A stretch of 51,256 nt of DNA from Candidatus Barnesiella excrementigallinarum (GCA_019114445.1 DXFL01000009.1:1-51256); one strand, 5' to 3'. Shown: positions 1 to 9,375, numbered from the stretch's first letter. Notes: generated by a model from the letters alone, not told the origin. Translations and numbers: made by a program.

Positions 1-369
1 TCACTGCTGCCTCCCGTAGGAGTTTGGACCGTGTCTCAGTTCCAATGTGGGGGACCTTCCTCTCAGAACCCCTATCCATCGTCGCTTTGGTGGGCCGTTA
101 CCCCGCCAACTGGCTAATGGAGCGCATGCTCATCTGTAACCAAAATTGCTCTCTTTCATAACACCCTCATGCGAGCTCGTTATGGTATGGGGTATTAGTC
201 CGGATTTCTCCGGGTTATCCCCCTGTTACAGGCAGATTGCATACGTGTTACTCACCCGTGCGCCGGTCGCCAGCAGAGGTATTGCTACCTCCCTGATGCC
301 CCTCGACTTGCATGTGTTAGGCCTGTCGCTAGCGTTCATCCTGAGCCAGGATCAAACTCTTCGTTGTAT
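1..369 (-). rRNA. 16S ribosomal RNA, 5' part (3' part outside window)
   Basis: Read on the minus strand, the sequence contains the universal 16S start (AGAGTTTGATCCTGGCTCAG, complement of about 341-360) followed by a 5'-domain sequence of Bacteroidetes type. It runs into the CCTACGGGAGGCAGCAG site at the window edge (complement of about 4-20). Only the first ~365 nt of the gene are present. The mature 5' end is placed a few bases before AGAGTTTGATC by analogy with other 16S genes, so it is uncertain by several nucleotides. The text resembles Bacteroidales, perhaps Barnesiellaceae, but no alignment was possible. Confidence 0.97.
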
Positions 370-529
370 ATCTTGTTTTTATTTCTTTTTTTCCCTCGAA
401 AAGTGCCCCGGCCGAAATTGACTTCTTACTCTACTTTGCTTGTACTACACTTGCTTCCTTCCAATCTTTCAATGATCTCGCTCCCCGTTTTCCGAGCCCC
501 TTGCGGAGCCCCTCTCTCGAAAAGCGTTG
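370..529 (-). other. rRNA operon leader (promoter to 16S 5' end)
   Basis: This transcribed spacer lies between the probable rRNA start site near 523 and the 16S 5' end. It holds a short direct repeat, GGGGCTC twice around 496-514 on the minus strand, and a GATCATTGAAAGATTGG segment (complement of about 460-476). That is the place where Bacteroidetes rRNA leaders carry processing or antitermination signals. The role is inferred from position only. No coding region was supported here. Confidence 0.5.
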
Positions 530-562
530 CAAAGGTACACCCTTTTCCCTTTTCCTTCCAAA
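530..562 (-). promoter_or_regulatory. rRNA operon promoter (Bacteroidetes sigma-A type)
   Basis: On the minus strand, TTTG (complement of 559-562) is followed after 21 bp by TACCTTTG (complement of 530-537), a perfect TAnnTTTG -7 box. The region upstream (563-600) is rich in A/T tracts, as expected of an UP-like element at an rRNA promoter. Transcription would start about 7 bp downstream and run through the leader into 16S. Confidence 0.8.
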
Positions 563-683
563 TTTTTTATCAACTTTTTTATGCTCTACAACATACTTTT
601 TTCTCAATGCATTGATTGATACTCCTTTATTATCCTACTTTTTTTACTAAAAATCGAACGGAGATTTAGAAAACATAATTTAA

Positions 684-735
684 ACACAAAAACCGGGTAT
701 CACGAGCGACGATTTGCCCGTGATACCCGGTTGTT
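684..735 (-). terminator. Intrinsic terminator of alanine dehydrogenase gene
   Basis: Perfect 14-bp stem: arms 691-704 (AACCGGGTATCACG) and 719-732, with a 14-nt loop. On the minus strand a TTTTTGTGTTT tract follows. It starts about 20 nt after the ald stop codon. Confidence 0.88.
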
Positions 736-751
736 CTACGTACAGGACCGA

Positions 752-1852
752 CTAAATTTTATGGCAGGGAAGTCCAAATGCTTCGGCCACAGCCGGATAA
801 ACAATTTTTCCGTCGATGATATTCAGCCCTTTATATAATGCCTCATCTTCGGCACAAGCTTTTTGCCAGCCTTTATCGGCCAGTTGCACGGCATAAGGCA
901 ACGTGGCATTGGTCAACGCCAAAGTCGAAGTCGCCGAAACCGCTCCCGGAATATTGGCTACACAATAGTGTATAACACCATCGACCTCATAAACAGGTTC
1001 GGAATGGGTTGTAGGATGCGAGGTTTCGAAGCAACCGCCTTGATCTATGGCTACATCGACCAATACGGAACCCTTCTCCATAAGAGACAACATATCACGG
1101 GTAATCAAGTGCGGCGCCTTAGCTCCGGGGATAAGAACCGCCCCAACCACAAGGTCGGTTACAGGGAGTTCGGCTCGTATATTGAACTCGGACGAATAGA
1201 GGGTTTTAATATTGGCCGGTTTTATCTCATCGATATATCTTAACCGAGCCAATGAAATATCGGTAATCGTCACATCGGCTCCCATACCGGCAGCCACACA
1301 CGCAGCGGCATAACCTACAACACCGGCACCAAGCACCAAGACTTTTGCCGGCTTCACACCCGGTACTCCACCCATCAGTTTCCCCTTTCCGCCCTGAGGC
1401 CGTTCCAAAAAGCGAGCTCCTTCCTGCGTAGCCATACGCCCGGCTACCTCCGACATGGGTACGAGCAAAGGCAGAGTGTGGTCTTTCAGCTCGACTGTTT
1501 CATAGGCCAAACAGGTAGCACCGCTTGCCAACATAGCATCGGTCAAGGTACGGTCCGAAGCAAAATGGAAATAGGTAAACAGCAGTTGTCCTTTTCGGAT
1601 AAGCGGATATTCGGGCTCGATAGGTTCCTTTACCTTTACAATCATATCGGCCACCGCATACACATCGTCGATGGCAGGCAATATTTTCGCACCTACTTTT
1701 TCATACTGGCTATCGGGGAAACCACTGTTCAACCCGGCATCTTTTTGTACATATACAACGTGGCCGCGACGCACCAACTCATTTACTCCGGCGGGAGTCA
1801 TTCCCACCCGATTCTCGTTGTTTTTAATTTCTTTGGGGATTCCTACAATCAT
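752..1852 (-). CDS. ald: Alanine dehydrogenase
   Basis: NAD-dependent L-alanine dehydrogenase (EC 1.4.1.1): reversible oxidative deamination of alanine to pyruvate and ammonia in the cytosol. At 366 aa it has the family's usual length of about 370. Family catalytic and substrate residues fall at the canonical positions: R15 (NENR), K75 (KVKEP), H96 (FHFASD) and D270 (AIDQGG). The NAD-binding Rossmann loop is GAGVVG at about 175-180. The ATG at 1852 opens the conserved MIVGIPKEIK start, so the start is firm. It is a single-gene unit with its own candidate promoter and a strong terminator. It lies upstream of, and on the same strand as, the rRNA operon, but the terminator separates the two. Confidence 0.96.
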   Translation of the reverse strand: MIVGIPKEIKNNENRVGMTPAGVNELVRRGHVVYVQKDAGLNSGFPDSQYEKVGAKILPAIDDVYAVADMIVKVKEPIEPEYPLIRKGQLLFTYFHFASDRTLTDAMLASGATCLAYETVELKDHTLPLLVPMSEVAGRMATQEGARFLERPQGGKGKLMGGVPGVKPAKVLVLGAGVVGYAAACVAAGMGADVTITDISLARLRYIDEIKPANIKTLYSSEFNIRAELPVTDLVVGAVLIPGAKAPHLITRDMLSLMEKGSVLVDVAIDQGGCFETSHPTTHSEPVYEVDGVIHYCVANIPGAVSATSTLALTNATLPYAVQLADKGWQKACAEDEALYKGLNIIDGKIVYPAVAEAFGLPCHKI

Positions 1853-1887
1853 AGCTTAGTCAATTAAGATTAGATTAAATTCGGTGT

Positions 1888-1922
1888 GAAAGATAATAAA
1901 ATTATTTCTTTTTTCGGTCAAA
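1888..1922 (-). promoter_or_regulatory. Candidate promoter of ald
   Basis: The complement of 1888-1895 reads TATCTTTC, seven of eight matches to TAnnTTTG. A TTTG (complement of 1919-1922) lies 23 bp upstream. The box is 35 nt before the ATG. The last-base mismatch and long spacer make this tentative. Confidence 0.45.
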
Positions 1923-1964
1923 TCGAGGGCGCTATTTTAAAGATGGAGCCAAAGGGAAAAGACA

Positions 1965-2014
1965 AAAAGAAAAAAGAGAGGCGAAAGCCCGTAAATACAC
2001 GAGAGCTTTCGCCT
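1965..2014 (-). terminator. Intrinsic terminator of DUF3127 gene
   Basis: Inverted repeat AGGCGAAAGC (1979-1988) / GCTTTCGCCT (2005-2014), followed on the minus strand by CTCTCTTTTTTC. It begins 23 nt after the stop codon of the DUF3127 gene. A short T run also follows on the plus strand. Confidence 0.85.
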
Positions 2015-2037
2015 TTTTCCATATCTGATATTCAAAG

Positions 2038-2418
2038 TTAAAATGGCAAATCGTCGGTAGGCGAAGGAGCCAAATCGGGAGCTGCCGGCGCAGGAGGGAA
2101 TGGAGCTATGTCGTTGGGCATGGGCGGCATATCGGGCACAGCCTGCGCTCCGGCCGATTTCTCGATTTTCCAAGCTCTTACATCGGTATACCAACGGCCG
2201 TTAAATTCACGACTTTCGAGATCGAAGCTAACCACAACGTCGTCGCCGATAGCCGCTGGATATTGGTCTACTTTGTCGCCAAAAAGGTTAAAGCATACTT
2301 TTCGAGGATACTGTTCTTCGGTTTCCAGCACGTACTCTTGTTTTTTCCACGGATTGCCGGCTTTCGAAACCCCTTCTTGCAACGGCAGTACATGTATTAT
2401 TCTTCCTTTAATTTCCAT
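2038..2418 (-). CDS. DUF3127 domain protein (Bacteroidetes OB-fold-like)
   Basis: 126-aa protein starting MEIKGRIIHVLP. Residues ~1-90 match the DUF3127 pattern common in Bacteroidetes: a beta-rich small domain with GNPWKKQEYVLET and then FNLFGDKVDQY. Residues ~95-126 form a low-complexity Pro/Ala tail ending in an acidic DDLPF. A disordered tail with an acidic, hydrophobic tip is the arrangement of single-stranded DNA-binding proteins (SSB ends DDIPF). An SSB-like role is therefore plausible but inferred. An upstream in-frame extension exists, but the ATG at 2418 is chosen because the family begins there and a perfect -7 box lies 32 nt upstream. It is monocistronic and divergent from rsfS. 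Confidence 0.85.
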   Translation of the reverse strand: MEIKGRIIHVLPLQEGVSKAGNPWKKQEYVLETEEQYPRKVCFNLFGDKVDQYPAAIGDDVVVSFDLESREFNGRWYTDVRAWKIEKSAGAQAVPDMPPMPNDIAPFPPAPAAPDLAPSPTDDLPF

Positions 2419-2450
2419 AGTTATTATTGTATCTGTATTTTTTTCGGGAA

Positions 2451-2486
2451 CAAATATAGCAAAAGCAAACGGACTGCATGCGCAAA
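2451..2486 (-). promoter_or_regulatory. Promoter of DUF3127 gene
   Basis: The complement of 2451-2458 is TATATTTG, a perfect -7 box, with TTTG (complement of 2483-2486) 24 bp upstream. It is 32 nt before the ATG at 2418. The plus-strand text starting here (CAAATATAGCAAAAGC) resembles the beginning of the dispersed promoter element found elsewhere in the window, but diverges after ~16 nt. Confidence 0.65.
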
Positions 2487-2611
2487 CTTTTTTATTTTTT
2501 ATCTGTTTTATTCTTAAAAAAGACATCTTTTCCACCCCATTCAAAAAGGAGTTTTAACTAAACCCTTAATTTTATAACAAAGCACCTTTCTCGAAATCGG
2601 AAAAATCACAT

Positions 2612-2619
2612 TATCTTTG
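2612..2619 (+). promoter_or_regulatory. -7 box of the rsfS promoter
   Basis: TATCTTTG, a perfect TAnnTTTG match, 26 nt before the rsfS ATG. Divergent from the DUF3127 promoter. No strong -33 TTG at ideal spacing is seen. Confidence 0.7.
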
Positions 2620-2645
2620 CAAACTGAGATTATAGACAAAAACAA

Positions 2646-3002
2646 ATGAAAGAAAAACAACTGATTAAAACAATAGTTGAAGGTATTCAAGAGAAGAAAG
2701 GGAAGAAGATTACAACCGTAGATTTGTCGGAGATTGAATCGGCTGCCGCCTCGCATTTTGTCATTTGCGAAGGCCAATCGACCACACAGGTCGCCGCCAT
2801 CGCCGACAGCATTCGGGAATATGTACAACAAAATACGGGCATCAAGCCCTTCGGCTACGACGGTTATCAAAACAGCCAATGGATTATTATCGATTATGGT
2901 AGTATATTGGCCCACATTTTCTTACCGGAATACCGGAACTATTACAAACTTGAACAATTGTGGAACGATGCCAAATTGGCAGAAATTCCCGATTTGGAAT
3001 AA
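2646..3002 (+). CDS. rsfS: Ribosome silencing factor RsfS
   Basis: 118-aa Iojap/RsfS family protein. It binds ribosomal protein uL14 and blocks 30S-50S joining when nutrients are scarce. Family features visible are DLSEIESAAASHFVICEGQS at ~27-46, the later FGYDGYQNSQWIIIDYG segment, and HIFLPEYRNYYKLEQLW near the C-terminus. The length is normal (105-125). It sits 38 nt before ftsH on the same strand, a frequent arrangement in Bacteroidetes, so the two are probably co-transcribed from the promoter at 2612. Confidence 0.95.
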   Translation: MKEKQLIKTIVEGIQEKKGKKITTVDLSEIESAAASHFVICEGQSTTQVAAIADSIREYVQQNTGIKPFGYDGYQNSQWIIIDYGSILAHIFLPEYRNYYKLEQLWNDAKLAEIPDLE

Positions 3003-3040
3003 TTTTTGACACGCCATTGGCATATATTATATTATAGAAT

Positions 3041-5071
3041 ATGGGAAATAACAACAGGTCTCCATTAAGCCCCAAGAAAAAGGGTTTCCGATTCAACCTG
3101 TATTGGATGTATTCGATCATAGCCCTTTCGCTATTGGGCTTGTACTATATCAACGACAGCTCCATGAGCAAAGAGGTGAACTGGACAGAGTTTGAGAAAG
3201 TCGCCAAAGATGGCGGCATTACCAAACTGACAGTCTTTGCTAAAAAGGGTTATGTCGAAGCTCAACTGAACGACAGTACGGCCAAAGCCATTTTTAAAAC
3301 CGACCAAATAAACGGCAAGGCTGTGATCTATACCAATATTCCGTCGAGCGACAGTTTTGCCACAACTCTCGAAACTTGGAAAAAAGAGGACGGATTCAAG
3401 GCCGAAGTGTATTACGAAAACAGCAGCGATCTGTCGAATATCTTATGGACATTCGGGCCCATCATCTTTTTTATCATATTTTGGATTTATATGGCCCGCC
3501 GAATGACCAATCAAGGAGGTGGCGGAAGCGGTGGTGTATTCAATGTAGGGAAAGCAAAAGCACAACTTTTCGATAAAGACGGGGCCGTAAAGGTCACATT
3601 CAACGATGTGGCAGGTCTGTCGGAAGCAAAACAAGAGGTCGAAGAAATCGTAGAGTTTCTTAAAAACCCCAACCGATACACCGACTTGGGCGGAAAAATA
3701 CCCAAAGGCGCCTTGCTCGTAGGTCCTCCGGGAACCGGAAAAACCTTGTTGGCCAAAGCCGTAGCGGGCGAAGCCAACGTACCTTTCTTCTCGTTGTCGG
3801 GATCGGACTTCGTAGAGATGTTCGTGGGTGTAGGTGCTTCGCGTGTGCGCGACCTTTTCAGACAAGCCAAAGAGAAAGCTCCTTGTATTGTCTTTATCGA
3901 CGAAATCGATGCCGTAGGACGTGCTCGCGGTAAGAATCCGAACATGGGTTCGAACGACGAACGGGAAAATACGCTGAACCAGCTCTTAACCGAAATGGAC
4001 GGTTTCGGGTCGAACAGTGGTGTAATTATTTTGGCGGCTACCAACCGGGCCGATATTTTGGACAAAGCGTTGTTGCGTGCCGGCCGTTTCGACCGTCAAA
4101 TTTATGTCGAACTCCCCGAATTGAACGATCGAAAAGAAATATTCAAGGTACACCTGCGAAATGTAAAAATAGACGACTCGGTAGATGTAGATCTGCTGGC
4201 TCGACAAACGCCCGGATTCTCAGGTGCCGACATTGCCAACGTGTGCAACGAAGCCGCTCTTATCGCAGCTCGTAAAAACAAGAAGAGCGTACAGCGTCAA
4301 GACTTTATGGATGCCGTAGACCGTATCGTAGGCGGACTCGAAAAACGCTCCAAAATCACAACTCAGGAGGAGAAACGCTCCATTGCCATACACGAGGCCG
4401 GCCATGCATCCATCAGTTGGTTGCTGCAATATGCCAACCCCCTTATCAAGGTAACCATCGTCCCCCGGGGACGGGCATTGGGCGCAGCATGGTATCTGCC
4501 CGAAGAACGACAAATAACCACTCGCGAACAAATGCTCGACGAGATGTGTGCCACATTGGGCGGACGTGCCGCCGAAGAGGTATTCCTCGGACGTATCTCC
4601 ACAGGCGCCTCGAACGATTTGGAACGGGTCACCAAACAGGCCTATGCCATGGTGGTGTATTTCGGCATGAGCGAAAAATTGCCCAATCTTTCGTACTACG
4701 ACTCCACCGGACAAGAATACGGGTTTACCAAACCATACAGCGAAGAGACGGCCAAACTCATCGATAAAGAGGTGAGCAAAATAGTAAGCGAACAATACGA
4801 AAGAGCCAAAGCTATTTTGTTAGAAAATGCCGATAAGCACGCACAACTTGCCGATGTGCTTATCACCCGCGAAGTAATTTTCGCCGAAGATGTTGAACAT
4901 ATTTTCGGGAAACGCCCGTGGGTATCGCGCACCGAAGAGATACTCAAAAGCGAGGAATCGGCCAAACAAGGAGAGCAAAAAGCTGTAACCGAAGAGGATA
5001 CTGCGCCAAACAACCAACCCGAAAAACCAGCCGAGAAAGACAATACTCCCCAAAAGACCGACAAACAATAA
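3041..5071 (+). CDS. ftsH: ATP-dependent zinc metalloprotease FtsH
   Basis: 676-aa inner-membrane AAA+ protease that degrades misfolded and regulatory membrane proteins. The order is: N-terminal membrane segment ~22-37; periplasmic FtsH-ext domain ~45-130; second membrane segment ~138-153; Gly-rich linker; AAA module with Walker A GPPGTGKT 228-235, Walker B VFIDEID 284-290 and the second region of homology around 335-353; then the M41 peptidase with the zinc motif HEAGH 451-455. The last ~40 residues are a charged, disordered Glu/Lys/Pro tail. The start gives the usual short cytoplasmic N-terminus. It follows rsfS closely and is ended by a strong terminator. Confidence 0.98.
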   Translation: MGNNNRSPLSPKKKGFRFNLYWMYSIIALSLLGLYYINDSSMSKEVNWTEFEKVAKDGGITKLTVFAKKGYVEAQLNDSTAKAIFKTDQINGKAVIYTNIPSSDSFATTLETWKKEDGFKAEVYYENSSDLSNILWTFGPIIFFIIFWIYMARRMTNQGGGGSGGVFNVGKAKAQLFDKDGAVKVTFNDVAGLSEAKQEVEEIVEFLKNPNRYTDLGGKIPKGALLVGPPGTGKTLLAKAVAGEANVPFFSLSGSDFVEMFVGVGASRVRDLFRQAKEKAPCIVFIDEIDAVGRARGKNPNMGSNDERENTLNQLLTEMDGFGSNSGVIILAATNRADILDKALLRAGRFDRQIYVELPELNDRKEIFKVHLRNVKIDDSVDVDLLARQTPGFSGADIANVCNEAALIAARKNKKSVQRQDFMDAVDRIVGGLEKRSKITTQEEKRSIAIHEAGHASISWLLQYANPLIKVTIVPRGRALGAAWYLPEERQITTREQMLDEMCATLGGRAAEEVFLGRISTGASNDLERVTKQAYAMVVYFGMSEKLPNLSYYDSTGQEYGFTKPYSEETAKLIDKEVSKIVSEQYERAKAILLENADKHAQLADVLITREVIFAEDVEHIFGKRPWVSRTEEILKSEESAKQGEQKAVTEEDTAPNNQPEKPAEKDNTPQKTDKQ

Positions 5072-5096
5072 CCGCAATTGCCATCTCCACATACCA

Positions 5097-5134
5097 AAAA
5101 GAGGTATCGGAAATTCCCGATACCTCTTTTTTTA
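5097..5134 (+). terminator. Intrinsic terminator after ftsH
   Basis: Perfect 14-bp stem AAAAGAGGTATCGG (5097-5110) / CCGATACCTCTTTT (5117-5130), a 6-nt loop, then TTTA. A second small hairpin, GCTCT-AAAA-AGAGC (5144-5157) followed by TTT, lies just downstream. Confidence 0.92.
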
Positions 5135-5188
5135 TAGAATAGCGCTCTAAAAAGAGCTTTAAACAAGAATATTTTTTCGGAGAATAGC

Positions 5189-5196
5189 TATCTTTG
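5189..5196 (+). promoter_or_regulatory. -7 box of the cdsA promoter
   Basis: TATCTTTG, a perfect match to TAnnTTTG, 28 nt upstream of the GTG start of cdsA and downstream of the ftsH terminator. Confidence 0.7.
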
Positions 5197-5224
5197 TGAG
5201 AAATTCATCAAAAATAAAAAGGCC

Positions 5225-6070
5225 GTGAAAAATCTATTGACCCGAACCTTTACTGGTATTTTATTTATCGCTATCATTACAGCCTCCATTTTAGGGGGTG
5301 CCTTTTCTTTTCTCATTATCTTCGGGCTAATTGCCTTACTCGGATATATCGAATTTCTACACCTCACACAATTTGGACGGGGATTCGACAAAATACTGTT
5401 ACCCATAGATCTTTTTGGAGCCTGTGCCCTTTTCTTGGCCATATTTTCCTCTTCGGGTCAGTTGCCCGCCAACATTCAGCAAGCCACCATTCTCACCTAC
5501 TTCATCTACCTGATAGCCCGCCCCATAATACAACTTTATACCAATCCCGAAAAACAACCTGTCACCAGTTGGGCATACAGTATCTTAGGTCATATCTACG
5601 TAATACTGCCCCTTGCGCTCTTAGGGAAATGGGGATATGGCATAGAATACCAATTATTACTGGGACACCCCGAATACCTGCTTATGGCGCTATTCGCATT
5701 TGTGTGGACAAACGACACCGGTGCATATCTCGTAGGCTGCACCCTGGGCAAACACCGGCTCTTTGAACGCATATCCCCTAAAAAATCATGGGAGGGGTTC
5801 TTCGGAGGACTGGCATTCTGCATACTCCTCGCAATCTTTATCAACCACATCATACCCAATATGTTATCTACGCCTCAATGGATAGGCATGGGAATACTCA
5901 TCTCGATATTCTCCACATGGGGCGACTTGTGCGAGTCGCAAATCAAACGCACAGCGGGAGCCAAAGACTCGGGAAAAATACTTCCCGGCCACGGCGGCAT
6001 ACTCGACCGTTTCGACAGCGAATTGATTGTCTCACCCGTCATATTTATTTATCTTACACTTATTTTATAA
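5225..6070 (+). CDS. cdsA: Phosphatidate cytidylyltransferase
   Basis: 281-aa polytopic membrane enzyme that makes CDP-diacylglycerol from phosphatidic acid and CTP, the branch point of phospholipid synthesis. The family signature is clear near the C-terminus: CESQIKRTAGAKDSG, then LPGHGGILDRFDS, with the metal- and substrate-binding Asp residues. An upstream SPKKSWEGFFGG motif is also present. Several hydrophobic helices precede these motifs. Translation appears to begin at the GTG at 5225 (MKNLLTRTF), which places the first membrane helix directly after the start. It is a separate unit between the ftsH terminator and the next promoter. Confidence 0.95.
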   Translation: MKNLLTRTFTGILFIAIITASILGGAFSFLIIFGLIALLGYIEFLHLTQFGRGFDKILLPIDLFGACALFLAIFSSSGQLPANIQQATILTYFIYLIARPIIQLYTNPEKQPVTSWAYSILGHIYVILPLALLGKWGYGIEYQLLLGHPEYLLMALFAFVWTNDTGAYLVGCTLGKHRLFERISPKKSWEGFFGGLAFCILLAIFINHIIPNMLSTPQWIGMGILISIFSTWGDLCESQIKRTAGAKDSGKILPGHGGILDRFDSELIVSPVIFIYLTLIL

Positions 6071-6079
6071 ACCCGATTG

Positions 6080-6111
6080 TTTGCACCAATATCATTTTTG
6101 CACTAATTTTG
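6080..6111 (+). promoter_or_regulatory. Promoter of the AIR synthase-udk-transglycosylase unit
   Basis: TTTG (6080-6083), 20-bp spacer, then TAATTTTG (6104-6111), a perfect -7 box. It lies 22 nt before the ATG at 6134. Confidence 0.75.
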
Positions 6112-6133
6112 TAATCATTCAATCACCCCACCT

Positions 6134-7303
6134 ATGAGCGACCAACGTTACAATCTGCGCGGCGTATCGGCTTCGAAAGAAGATGTACACAACGCCATCA
6201 AAAATATCGACAAGGGAATATTCCCCCAAGCATTTTGTAAAATAATTCCCGATATTTTGGGAGGGGACCCCGAATATTGCAACATTATGCACGCCGACGG
6301 AGCCGGCACCAAATCGTCGTTGGCCTATATGTATTGGAAAGAGACCGGTGATTTAAGCGTGTGGAAGGGTATCGCACAGGATGCTCTCATCATGAACATC
6401 GACGATCTGCTGTGCGTGGGAGCCACCAACAATATTTTGGTATCTTCAACTATCGGGCGCAACAAACTGCTGATTCCCGGCGAAGTCATTTCGGCCATCA
6501 TCAACGGCACCGAAGAGCTCCTTGCCGAACTGCGCGAACTGGGAGTAAACGCCTATGGCACCGGAGGCGAAACCGCCGATGTAGGCGATTTGGTACGGAC
6601 AATTATCGTCGACAGTACCGTCACCTGCCGCATGAAACGAGAAGAAGTCATATCGAACGACCATATCCGTCCGGGCGATGTAATCGTGGGGCTATCGTCC
6701 TACGGGCAAGCCACTTACGAGAAAAGCTACAACGGAGGTATGGGCAGCAACGGATTAACCTCGGCACGCCACGACGTATTCGGGAAATACCTTGCAACCA
6801 AATATCCCGAAAGCTACGACAACGCCGTACCCGACGAATTGATTTACTCCGGGCAACTGAAACTCACCGACCAAATAGCCGAGTTGGGAATCGATGCCGG
6901 CAAACTGGTTCTGTCGCCTACCCGCACATACGCCCCCGTCGTGAAAAAACTGCTCGACGAAATGCGGCCGCTTATACATGGCATGGTACACTGTTCGGGC
7001 GGCGCACAAACCAAAGTCATGCACTTTGTAGAAAAGATGAAGGTCGTCAAAAACAACCTCTTCCCCGTGCCGCCGCTATTCCGTATCATACAAGAACAAT
7101 CGGGGACCGACTGGCACGAGATGTACAAAGTATTCAATATGGGGCATCGTATGGAAATTTACGTAGCCCCGGCCGACGCCCAAAAAGTGATCGAAATAAG
7201 CCAATCGTTCGGTATCGACGCCCAAATCGTAGGATATACCGAAGCCGCCGACAACAATGTATTGATTATCGAATCGGAAAAAGGCCGATTTGAATATAAA
7301 TAA
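6134..7303 (+). CDS. purM: AIR synthase (phosphoribosylformylglycinamidine cyclo-ligase), Bacteroidetes type
   Basis: 389-aa member of the PurM/AIR synthase-related ATP-grasp-like family. It converts FGAM to AIR in step 5 of purine synthesis. Visible family elements are HADGAGTKSS near residue 53, a GIAQDALIMNIDDLLCVGA segment (~78-96), GTGGETADVGDLV (~141-153) and a Gly-rich stretch CSGGAQTK in the C-terminal domain. It is longer than the ~345-aa E. coli enzyme and matches a lineage-specific form, so the assignment rests on family motifs. udk follows after 37 nt on the same strand. Confidence 0.85.
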   Translation: MSDQRYNLRGVSASKEDVHNAIKNIDKGIFPQAFCKIIPDILGGDPEYCNIMHADGAGTKSSLAYMYWKETGDLSVWKGIAQDALIMNIDDLLCVGATNNILVSSTIGRNKLLIPGEVISAIINGTEELLAELRELGVNAYGTGGETADVGDLVRTIIVDSTVTCRMKREEVISNDHIRPGDVIVGLSSYGQATYEKSYNGGMGSNGLTSARHDVFGKYLATKYPESYDNAVPDELIYSGQLKLTDQIAELGIDAGKLVLSPTRTYAPVVKKLLDEMRPLIHGMVHCSGGAQTKVMHFVEKMKVVKNNLFPVPPLFRIIQEQSGTDWHEMYKVFNMGHRMEIYVAPADAQKVIEISQSFGIDAQIVGYTEAADNNVLIIESEKGRFEYK

Positions 7304-7340
7304 AAAATTCGTTTCATCTACTTTAAAACCAATAAGAGCT

Positions 7341-7952
7341 ATGTTAATCATAGGAATAGCCGGTGGAACCGGTTCGGGAAAAACCACCGTTGTACGAAAA
7401 ATCATCGAAAGCCTCCCCGCCGGGCAAACAGCCGTTATTCCGCAAGATTCCTATTATTGGGACAGTAGCCATGTACCCGTAGAAGAACGACAAAATATCA
7501 ATTTCGACGAACCCGCCGCCATCGACTTCGACCTGCTGGTTAAACATCTTAAAGACCTGAAAGCCGGACGTCCCATCGAGCAGCCCATCTATTCGTTTCT
7601 CTCCTGCACCCGGTCCAGCGAAACGATTACCGTAGAGCCGCGCGACATCGTTATTGTCGAGGGAATCCTTATCCTCTGTAACGAAGAGTTGAGAAATATG
7701 ATGGACATGAAAGTATTTGTCGACGCCGACGCCGACGACCGCCTTATCCGGGTAATCAATCGCGACATCATCGAGCGAGGGCGAACCGTCGAAATGGTCA
7801 TCGAACGCTACGAACGGGTATTGAAACCCATGCACCTGCAACATATCGAACCCACCAAACGATATGCCGACATTATTATTCCGCAAGGCGGCCACAACTC
7901 GGTAGCCATCGAGATTATGACCAACTTCATTTCGCACAAACTCAAAGGTTAA
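7341..7952 (+). CDS. udk: Uridine kinase
   Basis: 203-aa P-loop kinase of the Udk/PRK family that phosphorylates uridine and cytidine in pyrimidine salvage. The P-loop GGTGSGKT is at 8-15. PQDSYY (the nucleoside-binding DxxY region), NFDEPAAIDF and RDIIERGRT are family hallmarks, and the C-terminus carries IEPTKRYADIIIPQGG. An upstream in-frame extension exists, but the ATG at 7341 places the P-loop at the proper distance from the start and is preceded by AAGAGCT. It lies within the AIR synthase-udk-transglycosylase run; the next gene starts 5 nt after its stop. Confidence 0.95.
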   Translation: MLIIGIAGGTGSGKTTVVRKIIESLPAGQTAVIPQDSYYWDSSHVPVEERQNINFDEPAAIDFDLLVKHLKDLKAGRPIEQPIYSFLSCTRSSETITVEPRDIVIVEGILILCNEELRNMMDMKVFVDADADDRLIRVINRDIIERGRTVEMVIERYERVLKPMHLQHIEPTKRYADIIIPQGGHNSVAIEIMTNFISHKLKG

Positions 7953-7957
7953 ACGCC

Positions 7958-9352
7958 ATGCGGAGGGCCTTCTCCTATTGGATATATGTACTCTGCACGC
8001 TGATACTCATCTCGGCTTGCGGCGGAAACAAAAACCACTCTTCGGAGGAGGTTCCCAACGACTTCGACTCCATTTGCCAACGAGGCGAATTACGGGTTCT
8101 TACCTTATACAGCTCTACCTCATACTTCATCTACCGCGGTGAAGAGATGGGTTACGAATACGAACGTATCAAACAGTTTGCCGACCATCATAACCTGAAA
8201 ACGACGGTTATCGTTGCCGATAACATCAAGCACCTCACCGAAATGCTGCAAAACGGCGAAGGCGACATCATCGCCTACGAAATGCCCATTATCGGCGACA
8301 GCAAAAACGAATGGCTTTATTGCGGGGCCGAGAACATTACCCACCAAGTACTTATTCAGCCGCGAAAGGCCAAAAGCGAAATGATCAACGACGTAGTCGA
8401 TTTAATCGGGAAAGACATCTACGTCGAAGCCGGCTCGAAATACGAAGAGCGTATAAAAAACCTCAACAACGAGTTGGGCGGAGGAATACACATACACCAT
8501 ATAGACAAAGACACCGTCGTTACCGAAGAGCTCATCGAAATGGTCTCGACCGGCGAAATACCCTATACATTGGCCGACAACAACCTTGCCCAATTGAACC
8601 GCACCTACTACAACAACATCGACGTCCACCTCAAAGTAAGTTTTCCGCAAAGGGCGTCATGGGCAGTAAGCAAGCAATCGCCGGGTCTTGCCCATGCCAT
8701 AAACCAATGGGTAAAAGAGAATCAAAAATCGCCCTCCTACCGGAGCATATCCCGCCGATACTTCGAACTGAGCAAAACCCTGCCCCACTCGGCCATGTTG
8801 TCGGTATCGAAAGGACAAATATCCATTTACGATGCTCTATTTAAAAAATACGCCAAACTAATAGACTGGGATTGGCGAATACTCGCCGCACAGGCCTACA
8901 ACGAATCGCATTTCGATACGCTGGCCGTATCGTGGGCAGGCGCAAGAGGCCTCATGCAACTGATGCCCCGGACGGCACAAGCCTTCGGGCTCTCCCTCGA
9001 TGAAATAACAAACCCCGAAAAAAATATCGAAGCCGCCGTAAAGAGCATACAATCGCTCAACAAAAGTCTGTCGGTAATCGAAGATAAAAACGAACGGCTC
9101 AAATTTATCTTGGCTGCCTATAACGGCGGCCTCGGGCACATACTCGATGCCATGGCTCTCGCCGAAAAATACGGGAAAGATCCTCATATATGGGAAAACA
9201 ATGTAAGCGCCTTTATCCTGCTCAAAAGCAATCCCGAATACTTCAACGACGAAGTTTGCAAATTTGGTTATTTCAAAGGCCGACAAACCACAGCCTATGT
9301 CCACGAGGTTTTGCGCTATTATAAAATGTATCAAGAAAAAATACCGCTATAA
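7958..9352 (+). CDS. MltF-like membrane-bound lytic murein transglycosylase (lipoprotein)
   Basis: 464-aa lipoprotein with the MltF architecture: lipobox LISAC at the N-terminus, an amino-acid-binding (SBP_bac_3-like) domain ~40-270, and a C-terminal SLT goose-type lysozyme domain ~285-460. The SLT catalytic Glu is E316 in YNESHFD. It is followed by the family motifs GARGLMQLMPRTAQAFG and AYNGGLGHI. The enzyme cleaves peptidoglycan to 1,6-anhydromuropeptides in the periplasm; the regulatory domain of MltF relatives binds peptidoglycan fragments. It starts 5 nt after udk, so it is in the same transcript. Confidence 0.92.
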   Translation: MRRAFSYWIYVLCTLILISACGGNKNHSSEEVPNDFDSICQRGELRVLTLYSSTSYFIYRGEEMGYEYERIKQFADHHNLKTTVIVADNIKHLTEMLQNGEGDIIAYEMPIIGDSKNEWLYCGAENITHQVLIQPRKAKSEMINDVVDLIGKDIYVEAGSKYEERIKNLNNELGGGIHIHHIDKDTVVTEELIEMVSTGEIPYTLADNNLAQLNRTYYNNIDVHLKVSFPQRASWAVSKQSPGLAHAINQWVKENQKSPSYRSISRRYFELSKTLPHSAMLSVSKGQISIYDALFKKYAKLIDWDWRILAAQAYNESHFDTLAVSWAGARGLMQLMPRTAQAFGLSLDEITNPEKNIEAAVKSIQSLNKSLSVIEDKNERLKFILAAYNGGLGHILDAMALAEKYGKDPHIWENNVSAFILLKSNPEYFNDEVCKFGYFKGRQTTAYVHEVLRYYKMYQEKIPL

Positions 9353-9375
9353 AAAAGATTTCTTAAAAATTTTTC

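Noticed and set aside
146..615. Overlapping plus-strand ORFs at the left edge
   Set aside because: They lie antisense to the 16S rRNA gene and its leader.
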